In this document: one piece after another, positions 1 to 6,619 of the stretch
Numbering within the stretch: the stretch's first letter is position 1
Layout: every line of letters begins with the position of its first letter
Assembly (NCBI GenBank): GCA_964528735.1
Contig: CAZGUV010000008.1
Coordinates: 1 to 45,722, forward strand
DNA length: 45,722 bases
Reading direction: 5' to 3'
Source: CAYNND01 sp964528735
GTDB lineage: Bacteria; Patescibacteriota; Minisyncoccia; Phycocordibacterales; UBA2100
The notes under the pieces: generated by a model
The model's database searches: none
Told to the model about the DNA's origin: nothing
The model's input: the letters and a program-made list of their open reading frames with translations, nothing else
Program-made: the position numbers and the translations under genes

Positions 1-764
1 CCTGCAAACCCAGAACCAACCTCAAAGCCTTTGACTGCATTTATTGAAAGCATCCCCTTTCCTAAATCTGCATGGAGCTTATCAAACACAGGCTCACCGA
101 GCCCCGCAGGAACATGACGCACAACTGTCCGGATAGTGCCCCCTATTGAGTCACCTTCTGCTTGTACAGCCTCGATGCATGCAATCATTTTTTCTGCTGC
201 TTGTGCATCAGGACAACGCACGTTATTTACTTCGCTTTGCGCACGAGTCACCGTATCAAGATTTACGGTTGCAACTATATCACCAACGGTCTCAACAAAA
301 CTCACAATTTCGATACCATACGTGCGCTGTAAATATTTTTGCGCTATCGCGCCCGCGGCAACACGCGCGAGTGTCTCCCGAGCTGATGCACGACCACTAC
401 CTCTCCAATCTCGAAATCCATACTTTTGAATATAGGTATAGTCCGCATGGCCCGGACGAAAAGCGTGATTCATGTGGTTGTAGTCTTGTGAACGCGTATC
501 AGTGTTATATGCACACATCATCAGCGGTGTGCCCGTTGTTTTGCCTTCAAAATACCCTGAGAGAATATGTATCTCGTCAGCCTCTTTGCGCGGTGTTGTG
601 AGTGCGCTCTGCCCCGGACGCCGCCTATCAAGCTCTGCTTGAATCTCTTCGCGGGTTATCTCAATACCAGGCGGGCATCCATCAACAATAACCCCGACCG
701 CTCCTCCGTGAGACTCCCCAAATGTTGTTATTCGAAACAGTTGTCCAAATGAATTTCCAGCCAT
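1..764 (-). CDS. aroC: Chorismate synthase, 3' end cut off by the window edge
   Basis: This enzyme converts 5-enolpyruvylshikimate-3-phosphate to chorismate with reduced FMN. About 254 codons are visible; the C-terminal part lies beyond the left edge. The protein opens MAGNSFGQLFRITTFGESHG, the family's N-terminal signature. Later motifs are RRRPGQSALTT near residue 45, SGYFEGKTTGTP, RPGHADYTYIQKYG, and GSGRASARET around residue 120, which matches the flavin/substrate-binding signature. The start lies 9 nt after the stop of the aroA-aroK fusion, so this is the third gene of one shikimate transcript. No promoter or Shine-Dalgarno site is visible in the gap. Function is sure from sequence; only completeness is unknown. 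Confidence 0.95.
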   Translation of the reverse strand, partial: MAGNSFGQLFRITTFGESHGGAVGVIVDGCPPGIEITREEIQAELDRRRPGQSALTTPRKEADEIHILSGYFEGKTTGTPLMMCAYNTDTRSQDYNHMNHAFRPGHADYTYIQKYGFRDWRGSGRASARETLARVAAGAIAQKYLQRTYGIEIVSFVETVGDIVATVNLDTVTRAQSEVNNVRCPDAQAAEKMIACIEAVQAEGDSIGGTIRTVVRHVPAGLGEPVFDKLHADLGKGMLSINAVKGFEVGSGFA

Positions 765-773
765 ACCGACAGA

Positions 774-2567
774 TTAGGTGATTTTTGTAAATAATCCAGT
801 CGAAAGAATACGGTCAACGACCTCTTCAATACTCATGGTGTCAGTCGCAAAAGTCATGTCTGAGAGAAGCGCATACTTTTCTTCACGTTCATCACGAACT
901 CTATCGAGCTCCTGCTCAAGCGTCTGCTCAGTCGTAAGTCGTGGGCGGTTTGCATCATGCCTGATACGCGCTGCCAACTGCTCAGTAGGTGCATCAAGAC
1001 GAACGACGATACCCTTTCGTAATGTTTCATGATTCTCCTCCTTCAAGACAATACCGCCGCCAGTTGAAATGACCGCAGGGTCTTTCGCGGACGTCGCCCG
1101 AAGTGCATCGTGCTCAAGAGTACGAAAATGTTCCCACCCATGAGCCGAAACGATTTCTGGAATACTCTTTCCTTCATTCCATACTATGAGCTCATCGGTT
1201 TCCATAAATTGCCTATCGAGTTTCTGTGCGAGGACCTTCCCCACCGATGATTTACCCGACCCACGCATACCTATAAGAAAGATGTGCTTTTCAACCGCAT
1301 TGGTGTGTGTGAGCCCCACCTGTGTTGCGCATGAAAAAAATGATGGAAATGTTTTTTCGACTACTTCTGGTGAATCAATTTCGAGTCCACGCACTCGCGC
1401 CCCGAGAACGGCAAATGACATTGCCATGCGATGATCACCGTAGGTGCTGATACGCGCAGGATGAGGTGAGCCTCCATATATCGTGAGTGTATCGTGAGTG
1501 CTTTCAGTGCGGATGCCAATTTTTTGCAATTCTGCTTCAAGTGCCTTCACGCGCTCAGTTTCTTTCACGCGGAGAGATTGTACTCCGGTGAGTACTGTTT
1601 TGCCGTGCGCACATGCAGCTATCACTGCAAGTGTCTGTGCTTGATCGGGAAAATCAATCATATCAATCTCCATAGGCACTACACCGCCACCCTGTATAGT
1701 CACTGATGTCTCATCATGGCGCACTACAGAGCCCATTTTGGTAAGTACATCGAGAATCTTTTTATCTGGCTGCAGCGAATCTGCTCGAATATTTCGCACT
1801 ACTAGTGTTGACTCACTTAGCGCAGCAAGCGCAAAAAAGTACCCTGCACTTGAATAGTCACCTTCGACGCGGTACTGCGTCGCAGTATAACTCCCCTGTG
1901 TTGTATACACTTTCTCTGATTCTGAATATAAAGTCTCGACACCAAAGACTCGCATACTATCGAGCGTCATGTCCACATAGGGCTTTGAAACTAGTTCGCC
2001 ATCAATACGAACGGTGTACCCACCACAGACAGGCGCACACATAAGAAGGGCAGATACATACTGACTACTCGTATCGCCTTTTACCAAACATTGCTTTTGT
2101 TGTGGTGTCGTACCTTTTATGAGGAGTGGCGGATACCCTTCCACATCTTGATACACAATATCAGCCCCCAAACTCCTCAGTGCATGTACGAGATCTTGAA
2201 TTGGTCGCTTTGTGAGGCCGACATCTCCTGAAAGATGTTTCACCCCAGGAGTAAACGCGAGTAGCGGCAAGAGAAATCGTATCGTTGTGCCTGAGAGTCG
2301 TGCATTAAGTGTATATTCCTTATCTCCAATGTTTTTGTATGAGCCGCGCACTTTCATCTCTGCACCCTCTATCTGGACCTCGATACCGAGTGCCCTGAGG
2401 CAGTCAGCCATCGCGATAGTGTCATCACTCATCAGTGGTGATTGGATGCTCACCTCCCCTTCAGTGAGCGCAGCAAGAAGCAGTGCTCTATTGGTATAAC
2501 TTTTTGAACCCGGGATTGTTACCTCTCCACGAATCCCTTCGGTGTGCATTTCGTATATATTTGTCAT
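774..2567 (-). CDS. aroA-aroK: Fused EPSP synthase - shikimate kinase
   Basis: A 597-aa bifunctional enzyme for two steps of the shikimate pathway. Residues 1 to about 422 are EPSP synthase: GSKSYTNRALLLAAL at the N-terminus, LSGTTIRFLLPLLA, GDVGLTKRPI, and the C-terminal YGDHRMAMSFAV. Residues about 428-597 are shikimate kinase: Walker A GMRGSGKSSVG (433-443), the substrate Asp in FMETDELI, FRTLEHDAL, and the STGGGIV loop. There is no stop or frameshift between the halves and all key motifs are present, so both activities look intact. The kinase acts before the synthase in the pathway, yet it is the C-terminal domain. The gene overlaps the preceding gene by 4 nt (ATGA) and is followed 9 nt later by aroC. 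Confidence 0.95.
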   Translation of the reverse strand: MTNIYEMHTEGIRGEVTIPGSKSYTNRALLLAALTEGEVSIQSPLMSDDTIAMADCLRALGIEVQIEGAEMKVRGSYKNIGDKEYTLNARLSGTTIRFLLPLLAFTPGVKHLSGDVGLTKRPIQDLVHALRSLGADIVYQDVEGYPPLLIKGTTPQQKQCLVKGDTSSQYVSALLMCAPVCGGYTVRIDGELVSKPYVDMTLDSMRVFGVETLYSESEKVYTTQGSYTATQYRVEGDYSSAGYFFALAALSESTLVVRNIRADSLQPDKKILDVLTKMGSVVRHDETSVTIQGGGVVPMEIDMIDFPDQAQTLAVIAACAHGKTVLTGVQSLRVKETERVKALEAELQKIGIRTESTHDTLTIYGGSPHPARISTYGDHRMAMSFAVLGARVRGLEIDSPEVVEKTFPSFFSCATQVGLTHTNAVEKHIFLIGMRGSGKSSVGKVLAQKLDRQFMETDELIVWNEGKSIPEIVSAHGWEHFRTLEHDALRATSAKDPAVISTGGGIVLKEENHETLRKGIVVRLDAPTEQLAARIRHDANRPRLTTEQTLEQELDRVRDEREEKYALLSDMTFATDTMSIEEVVDRILSTGLFTKIT

Positions 2568-3514
2568 GATGTTCGTTCACTTAACGCTTCGGTTGTGTAC
2601 TCATCGAGCTTACTCCCTATTGTCTCGCGCGCATAATCAGATATTTCGTCTATCATCCCCGCTATTAGATTTGGATATTCTTGCACTCCATTATGTACCG
2701 CGACATGCGGTGCTGGACAACCTACAATTTCATCAGTACCCTCCTCGCGTCTTCCATCTTTCTGAAAGCGAAGAAAATCTATCATGTCAGAATCTACACG
2801 CGGACCCCGATGTGACACGGTGAGCGTCGAGATGTCGAGTTGGAGCGCGTCAATTCCAAACGTAGCGACTTCATCAATGCTCCGTCGCCCATCTGGATCA
2901 AGCATTGCCTTTGCAAAGAGCACATCATTTTGTGCCGAACTCGCAAACGCACGCGCAAATATAAAATTTCTTGAGCGAAGTAACGCTAGATTGAACTCAT
3001 CCGCTGACATCACTTTTCCAGTTTGTTCTTTGTAGAGCACTGGAATACAGAGAATTGCATACCAGATAGCCCTGATGCCTGTCGCAAAACCATCTGCAAG
3101 CATCTGCGAAGCGGGAGTGCACCCGTCCCGACGATCTTCTTTTGAAATATTTCTTTCTTGTAGTGCATTGTAACGTATGTACATGCGCTGCAGTGGTGTA
3201 TGTTCCCCTTGTGCAGATGTCTGCGCCTGCATCGCGTTTCCCCATTCAATAAATGGCTTCAACGTGGCATTGAGAGCGTCTTCTCGCGCAGCGACAAATG
3301 CCTGAAATGCGCTCGTATTGATATTTTTATTGCGTGACTCAGCAAGCGAATGTGATAGTGCTGTAAACGCTCGTGACCCGAGGCCAGATTGGGCAAGTAA
3401 TATACCCCCGAGCTTGATCCGTTCAAATTTTTCGCTCTCGCGAGCATCTGCATCGATTTCTCCAGCATGGATATGTTCTCGCAGTTTTCGTGTATGAGGT
3501 ACGTCACTGACCAT
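2564..3514 (-). CDS. Unknown 316-aa protein, first gene of the aro operon
   Basis: I do not recognise this protein. It is predicted soluble and mostly helical, without signal peptide or membrane segments. Recognisable stretches are KLREHIHAGEIDADARES near the start, a run RSRNFIFARAFASSAQND in the middle, and VGCPAPHVAVHNGVQEYPN near the C-terminus. The stop overlaps the aroA start by 4 nt, so it is translationally coupled to the shikimate genes and a role around aromatic-compound metabolism is a reasonable guess. I place the start at ATG 3514 because a TATACT -10 box (3524-3529) lies 9 nt before it. An in-frame ATG at 3532 lies upstream of that box, and reading further upstream would translate through the hairpin at 3547-3569. 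Family unknown. Confidence 0.7.
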   Translation of the reverse strand: MVSDVPHTRKLREHIHAGEIDADARESEKFERIKLGGILLAQSGLGSRAFTALSHSLAESRNKNINTSAFQAFVAAREDALNATLKPFIEWGNAMQAQTSAQGEHTPLQRMYIRYNALQERNISKEDRRDGCTPASQMLADGFATGIRAIWYAILCIPVLYKEQTGKVMSADEFNLALLRSRNFIFARAFASSAQNDVLFAKAMLDPDGRRSIDEVATFGIDALQLDISTLTVSHRGPRVDSDMIDFLRFQKDGRREEGTDEIVGCPAPHVAVHNGVQEYPNLIAGMIDEISDYARETIGSKLDEYTTEALSERTS

Positions 3515-3523
3515 GTGAAAATA

Positions 3524-3529
3524 AGTATA
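3524..3529 (-). promoter_or_regulatory. -10 element of the aro operon
   Basis: TATACT on the minus strand, 9 nt before ATG 3514. The predicted transcription start is only 2-3 nt before the start codon. No convincing -35 is seen; the upstream region is the GC-rich hairpin at 3547-3569. Confidence 0.5.
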
Positions 3530-3546
3530 CATGATAAAGGTACGGG

Positions 3547-3569
3547 CCCGCGCGTCAGCGACGCGCGGG
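3547..3569. other. Perfect GC-rich inverted repeat
   Basis: A 10-bp stem, CCCGCGCGTC / GACGCGCGGG, with a 3-nt loop (AGC). It lies between the small ORF ending at 3582 and the aro promoter at 3524. No T-run follows on either strand, so it is not a standard intrinsic terminator. It covers the place where a -35 box of the aro operon would be and could be an operator or a transcription block. Confidence 0.6.
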
Positions 3570-3581
3570 GGTCCGCGTGGA

Positions 3582-3824
3582 CTAATCCATGCCTTCCCAT
3601 GGATCCCTGAGCATGATTGCAAGCTCCTTTTCGTATTCACCAGCGCGATAGATGCGATGTACCAAACGCCACGACTCGACGGGAGTAATAGCGATGAGCA
3701 GTAATACATCTGCTCGATGGAACACCTCTACACCACGCGGTGCCGAAGGAGGAAGTTGCAGTTGCACGGCTCGAGAATCTCCCCGTAACTCAGATTCAGA
3801 TGTGTAAACACGCTGTGCGAGCAT
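3582..3824 (-). CDS. Possible small hypothetical protein (80 aa)
   Basis: This open frame gives MLAQRVYTSESELRGDSRAV at the start and ends in an amphipathic stretch with ESWRLVHRIYRAGEYEKELA and a final DPWEGMD. I recognise no family. The composition of the C-terminal half looks protein-like, but the frame stays open well upstream (to 4196) and other starts exist, such as ATG 3914 giving 110 aa with a short hydrophobic N-terminus. I prefer ATG 3824 because GAGGG precedes it by a few bases and because the upstream part would run through hairpins. It lies between two strong inverted repeats. It could be a remnant or a non-coding stretch. Confidence 0.35.
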   Translation of the reverse strand: MLAQRVYTSESELRGDSRAVQLQLPPSAPRGVEVFHRADVLLLIAITPVESWRLVHRIYRAGEYEKELAIMLRDPWEGMD

Positions 3825-3849
3825 GTGACCCTCGTAGGTTTGAGTGACC

Positions 3850-3880
3850 TTCCCTTTCGCAAGGGAAACTATGTTCCCTA
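3850..3880 (-). other. Two mutually exclusive hairpins
   Basis: On the minus strand GGGAACATAGTTTCCC can fold by itself. The same TTCCC segment can instead pair with the following AAGGGAA to form TTCCCTT-gcga-AAGGGAA. This is the geometry of an attenuator, but no T-run follows and no ligand domain is recognisable. Confidence 0.3.
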
Positions 3881-3895
3881 AACACAGTATCCCGT

Positions 3896-3931
3896 AAAAA
3901 AGCGCCGCGGACATCTCGAGATGAGATGTCC
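3896..3931 (-). terminator. Possible terminator after the 71-aa ORF
   Basis: A 9-bp perfect stem, GGACATCTC / GAGATGTCC, with a 5-nt loop at 3909-3931. On the minus strand it is followed 7 nt later by six Ts (3896-3901). It lies just downstream of the stop of the small ORF at 3940. The spacer between stem and T-run is longer than usual, hence modest confidence. Confidence 0.45.
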
Positions 3932-3939
3932 TTGGCAAC

Positions 3940-4155
3940 TCAGTACGCCCAGCCGGCGCCACCAGTCCCGCACGCAGTGGGAGCGGGAATGTTGTCGAAG
4001 AAGTCGTCAGGTGTCCCTGTTCTCTCCTCCGTACCAGCTTGCTGTTGAGTGCGTTTTTTCTTTGTCCCGCCGGACGCATGCTCCTTACCTGCGGGATGAG
4101 GAACAAATGATGCGTGATTTTTATCGCCCCGCATGCGACGTTTGTGCTTGGCCAT
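3940..4155 (-). CDS. Small basic hypothetical protein (71 aa)
   Basis: The frame starts MAKHKRRMRGDKNHASF, is rich in Lys/Arg/His in its first half and Gly/Thr/Pro-rich in its second, and ends CGTGGAGWAY. I recognise no family. Support for a real gene is the Lys-rich N-terminus, a G-rich Shine-Dalgarno-like AGGGGG just upstream, a TATAGG -10-like box 8 nt before the ATG, and a hairpin plus T-run after the stop. The low-complexity second half argues for caution. The charge suggests nucleic-acid binding, which is inference only. Confidence 0.4.
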   Translation of the reverse strand: MAKHKRRMRGDKNHASFVPHPAGKEHASGGTKKKRTQQQAGTEERTGTPDDFFDNIPAPTACGTGGAGWAY

Positions 4156-4214
4156 GGGCGCCCCCTATAAGCCATTGAGTCTTCGCTACTGCGCACCGCC
4201 GGTGTGCAACTGAA

Positions 4215-4238
4215 AACCCCCTCCAGACGGAGGGGGTT
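4215..4238. terminator. Strong bidirectional intrinsic terminator
   Basis: A 10-bp stem AACCCCCTCC / GGAGGGGGTT with loop AGAC. On the minus strand it is followed by TTTTC and would end the rpsT transcript about 90 nt after its stop. On the plus strand it is followed by TTTTAG and eight Ts. Confidence 0.85.
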
Positions 4239-4326
4239 GAGTTTTAGATTTTTTTTCTACAACGCAATCCTCTCCGTCTTCGGGGTTGTAAAATAAAAGA
4301 AGAATGTCTGAGAGAGCGTCATGATC

Positions 4327-4572
4327 TTATTTCTTTTTTGAAGCGAGTGCTCGAGCAACTTGCGCTTTCTTTCGAGCTCCTGCATTTGCTTTTATGACTC
4401 CTCGCTTAACAGCTTTATCAATAGCTTGGTACGCCTTGTTGAGGTTTTCCTGAGAAGGGCTTGTTTTTGCCTCTTTTGTGAGGTCTTTCAACGCTTTTCG
4501 GCGTCGGTCGTTGAAGACCCGCTTGCGTGAAGAGTTTCGAATAGCTTCTTTGGCTGAACGTGTTATAGGCAT
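4327..4572 (-). CDS. rpsT: 30S ribosomal protein S20
   Basis: An 81-aa primary rRNA-binding protein of the small subunit. It reads MPITRSAKEAIRNSSRKRVF at the N-terminus and ends in a Lys-rich tail (ARALASKKK), with the typical S20 arrangement of long basic helices (KALKDLTKEAK, KAYQAIDKAVKRGVIKANAG). The start at 4572 is chosen by family alignment and by a complete promoter in front: -35 TTGCAG at 4603-4608, 16-nt spacer, and an extended -10 TGG-TAATAT at 4581-4589, which ends 8 nt before the ATG. A longer frame to 4608 would translate through that promoter. The gene is monocistronic and ends at the terminator at 4215-4238. Confidence 0.95.
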   Translation of the reverse strand: MPITRSAKEAIRNSSRKRVFNDRRRKALKDLTKEAKTSPSQENLNKAYQAIDKAVKRGVIKANAGARKKAQVARALASKKK

Positions 4573-4580
4573 AAGGTCGG

Positions 4581-4608
4581 ATATTACCAAAGAAATTAGA
4601 AACTGCAA
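4581..4608 (-). promoter_or_regulatory. rpsT promoter
   Basis: -35 TTGCAG (4603-4608), spacer 16 nt, extended -10 TGG-TAATAT (-10 hexamer 4581-4586). The -10 ends 8 nt before the ATG, giving a leader of about 2 nt. Confidence 0.7.
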
Positions 4609-4616
4609 TAGCGGGT

Positions 4617-4724
4617 CTATGCTGCCCTGCCGAGGTGTTTATCTATAATATCCTTAAGCATCCCCCTCACACTATCTTCGAAGGGATGTGTATCACGCTC
4701 ATGTGGCTGAATGAAGCGCTCCAT
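4617..4724 (-). CDS. Small ORF, 35 aa, with its own promoter
   Basis: The ORF encodes a 35-residue peptide beginning MERFIQPHERDTHPFEDS and ending IIDKHLGRAA, then TAG. An extended -10 (TGA-TACTAT) ends exactly 6 nt before the ATG, the same geometry as the confident genes in this window. The peptide is plausible: a charged N-terminus followed by an amphipathic helix RGMLKDIIDKHLG. It is divergent from ruvA and lies upstream of rpsT on the same strand. Part of the rpsT promoter region lies just after its stop, so it could be a short leader ORF for rpsT. Function unknown. Confidence 0.55.
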   Translation of the reverse strand: MERFIQPHERDTHPFEDSVRGMLKDIIDKHLGRAA

Positions 4725-4730
4725 TACTGT

Positions 4731-4739
4731 ATAGTATCA
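4731..4739 (-). promoter_or_regulatory. Extended -10 of the 35-aa ORF
   Basis: TGA-TACTAT on the minus strand, hexamer at 4731-4736, exactly 6 nt before ATG 4724. It is back to back with the ruvA promoter. Confidence 0.6.
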
Positions 4740-4750
4740 CAAAGGCATCA

Positions 4751-4759
4751 TGCTACAAT
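4751..4759 (+). promoter_or_regulatory. Extended -10 of ruvA
   Basis: TGC-TACAAT, hexamer 4754-4759, ending 6 nt before ATG 4766. This predicts a leaderless ruvA mRNA. Confidence 0.65.
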
Positions 4760-4765
4760 GCGCAG

Positions 4766-5335
4766 ATGATTGCACACATTTCGGGCACCGTGACATCAAT
4801 CTCTCTCACACATACTGTTATCGATGTTCATGGTGTTGGGTATCTCATCGCCGCACCACAATCAACGCTTGCAACTCTCAGCGAAGGAAAGAGTGCGTCA
4901 ATTAAGACCTATCTTGTCGTACGCGAAGATGCTCTTGATCTCTACGGATTTTCAGAAGAGCGTGAGCGTGATTTTTTCATTTTGTTGCAGACCGTATCTG
5001 GCGTCGGACCTAAGTCTGCCCTTGCGATTATGGATAAGGGTCACTTTGCGCGCACCCGGAGCGCAATTGCTCAGGGCGACACAACGTATCTTGTGAAGAT
5101 GCTCGGTATTGGAAACAAAACTGCGCAAAAACTCATCGTCGAACTCCGAGATAAATTGGGCGCTGAGACTCTTGTCGAGACGGCACCAACTGACTCAGAC
5201 GCACTCGAAGCACTCACAGTGCTTGGATATTCGCTTGACGAAGCACGTTCTGCTCTGCAGGCAATCGCTAGTGATGTATCAGGCACAGAAGCTCGGATAA
5301 AGGCAGCACTTAAAAACCTAAACAGACGAACATGA
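4766..5335 (+). CDS. ruvA: Holliday junction DNA helicase subunit RuvA
   Basis: A 189-aa protein. RuvA tetramers bind the four-way junction and guide RuvB-driven branch migration. The N-terminal OB fold shows MIAHISGTVTSISLTHTVID and GVGYLIAAP. The central helix-hairpin-helix pair shows LQTVSGVGPKSALAIM and KMLGIGNKTAQKLIVELRDK. A short C-terminal domain (ALEALTVLGYSLDEARSALQ) is the RuvB-contacting part. Length is slightly below the usual 190-205. It overlaps the following MurE-like gene by 4 nt (ATGA), so the two are co-translated. ruvB and ruvC are elsewhere in this window. Confidence 0.97.
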   Translation: MIAHISGTVTSISLTHTVIDVHGVGYLIAAPQSTLATLSEGKSASIKTYLVVREDALDLYGFSEERERDFFILLQTVSGVGPKSALAIMDKGHFARTRSAIAQGDTTYLVKMLGIGNKTAQKLIVELRDKLGAETLVETAPTDSDALEALTVLGYSLDEARSALQAIASDVSGTEARIKAALKNLNRRT

Positions 5336-6579
5336 AAAGACACCTCAAACGAGCTCTCGCACCAGTCCTCCCCTGGTATCACTGGGTACTCCCACGTCTT
5401 GGTGCGCTCAGGTATGGATTTCCTGCCCGCAAGATACAGATAATCGCTGTTACCGGAACAAAAGGAAAATCAACCACAACAGAGCTTATTGCTGCAATAC
5501 TTAAAGCTGAGGGAAATCGAGTCGCAGTCTCAAACTCTGTGCGCTTTGCAATCGCAGATGAGACTGTAAGCAATACGATGCGCATGTCTACACCGGGAAG
5601 ATTTTTTCTTCAAAAATTTTTGCGCGATGCACATCGTGCCGGATGTTCGTACGCAGTTATCGAAACAACCTCTGAAGGCGCACGTTTTTTCAGACATCAC
5701 GCACTGTCAATGAACGCATTGGTATTTACCAATCTTGCACCAGAACATATTGAGTCACATGGGTCATTCGAACATTACAAAAACGCCAAGCTTTCTATTG
5801 TGCGCGAGCTGGCACGATCAAGCGAGCGCCCTCGTATATTGGTGGTCAATGGGGATGACGAGCACGCGTCTGACTTTCTCAATTTCCCTGTCGATATAAA
5901 AAGGACCTATTCACTTAAGGATGTCCCTGGATATGAAGCTGATGATTGCCACATTACATTTGTGTGGGGTTCGGCAACCGTTGAAAGCACGCTTCCCGGA
6001 GAGTTTAATTTGTATAACATGCTCGCGGCTGCAAGTGTTGCACGCGAGCTCGGCATTTCTGATGATGTTGTTGCAAAGGGGCTCTCCTCAGTCACTGAGA
6101 TTCCTGGCCGTTCACAATTTGTTCGCGAAGGACAAAAATTTGATGTTGTTGTCGACTACGCACATACAGTCGAATCACTCGATGCACTCTACCGCGCGTT
6201 TGGTTCGCGTCGAAAAATTGCGGTACTTGGTAAGTGTGGCGGACACCGAGACAAAGCGACCCGCCCGCGAATGGCAGCGAAGGCTGAAGAATACTGTGAT
6301 GTGGTCATACTGACGGATGAGGATCCGTATGATGAGGACCCGCGTGCCATTGTTGATGACATGGTCAAAGGCATGAAAACAGAGCCTATAATCATTATGG
6401 ACAGACGTAAGGCTATCGCGCATGCGATTTCAATCGCGCAACCAGGCGACGCAGTGCTCCTCACAGGAAAAGGGACTGACCCCTCAATCTGCCGTGCACA
6501 TGGCACTCAAGAACCATGGAACGAGTACGAAATCGCACGCGAACTCGTGCGTGCGCAACTGAAAAAGGAGCGTGTATAG
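5332..6579 (+). CDS. murE: MurE-like Mur ligase lacking the N-terminal domain
   Basis: A 415-aa cytoplasmic Mur ligase, probably adding the third amino acid to UDP-MurNAc-dipeptide. The ATP-binding loop TGTKGKSTTTE is already at residues 41-51, whereas MurE normally has about 100 residues before it, so the UDP-binding domain is largely missing. The central domain shows TNLAPEHIESHGSFEHYKNAK-type metal/ATP residues. The C-terminal domain shows DYAHTVESLDALYRAF, GKCGGHRDKATRPRM and LLTGKGTDP. The usual specificity motif (DNPR in diaminopimelate enzymes) is replaced by DEDPYDEDP. The substrate amino acid therefore cannot be read. It is coupled to ruvA by a 4-nt overlap. A related Mur ligase function is the main alternative. 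Confidence 0.8.
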   Translation: MKRHLKRALAPVLPWYHWVLPRLGALRYGFPARKIQIIAVTGTKGKSTTTELIAAILKAEGNRVAVSNSVRFAIADETVSNTMRMSTPGRFFLQKFLRDAHRAGCSYAVIETTSEGARFFRHHALSMNALVFTNLAPEHIESHGSFEHYKNAKLSIVRELARSSERPRILVVNGDDEHASDFLNFPVDIKRTYSLKDVPGYEADDCHITFVWGSATVESTLPGEFNLYNMLAAASVARELGISDDVVAKGLSSVTEIPGRSQFVREGQKFDVVVDYAHTVESLDALYRAFGSRRKIAVLGKCGGHRDKATRPRMAAKAEEYCDVVILTDEDPYDEDPRAIVDDMVKGMKTEPIIIMDRRKAIAHAISIAQPGDAVLLTGKGTDPSICRAHGTQEPWNEYEIARELVRAQLKKERV

Positions 6580-6607
6580 TACTCTTTTCCTTACCTCACT
6601 TGCACCG

Positions 6608-6613
6608 TATACT
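6608..6613 (+). promoter_or_regulatory. -10 of the gene at 6620
   Basis: TATACT ending 6 nt before the GTG start codon. It supports GTG at 6620 as a leaderless start. Confidence 0.6.
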
Positions 6614-6619
6614 GCGTAG

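Noticed and set aside
3582..4196. A 204-aa frame from 4196
   Set aside because: Its first 90 residues overlap the 71-aa ORF in another frame and run through a hairpin/T-run; composition is not protein-like there.
4196..4326. Second imperfect hairpin (ACAAC...GTTGT) between rpsT and its terminator
   Set aside because: Only 5 bp with a large loop; likely chance. The stretch otherwise holds only the terminator.
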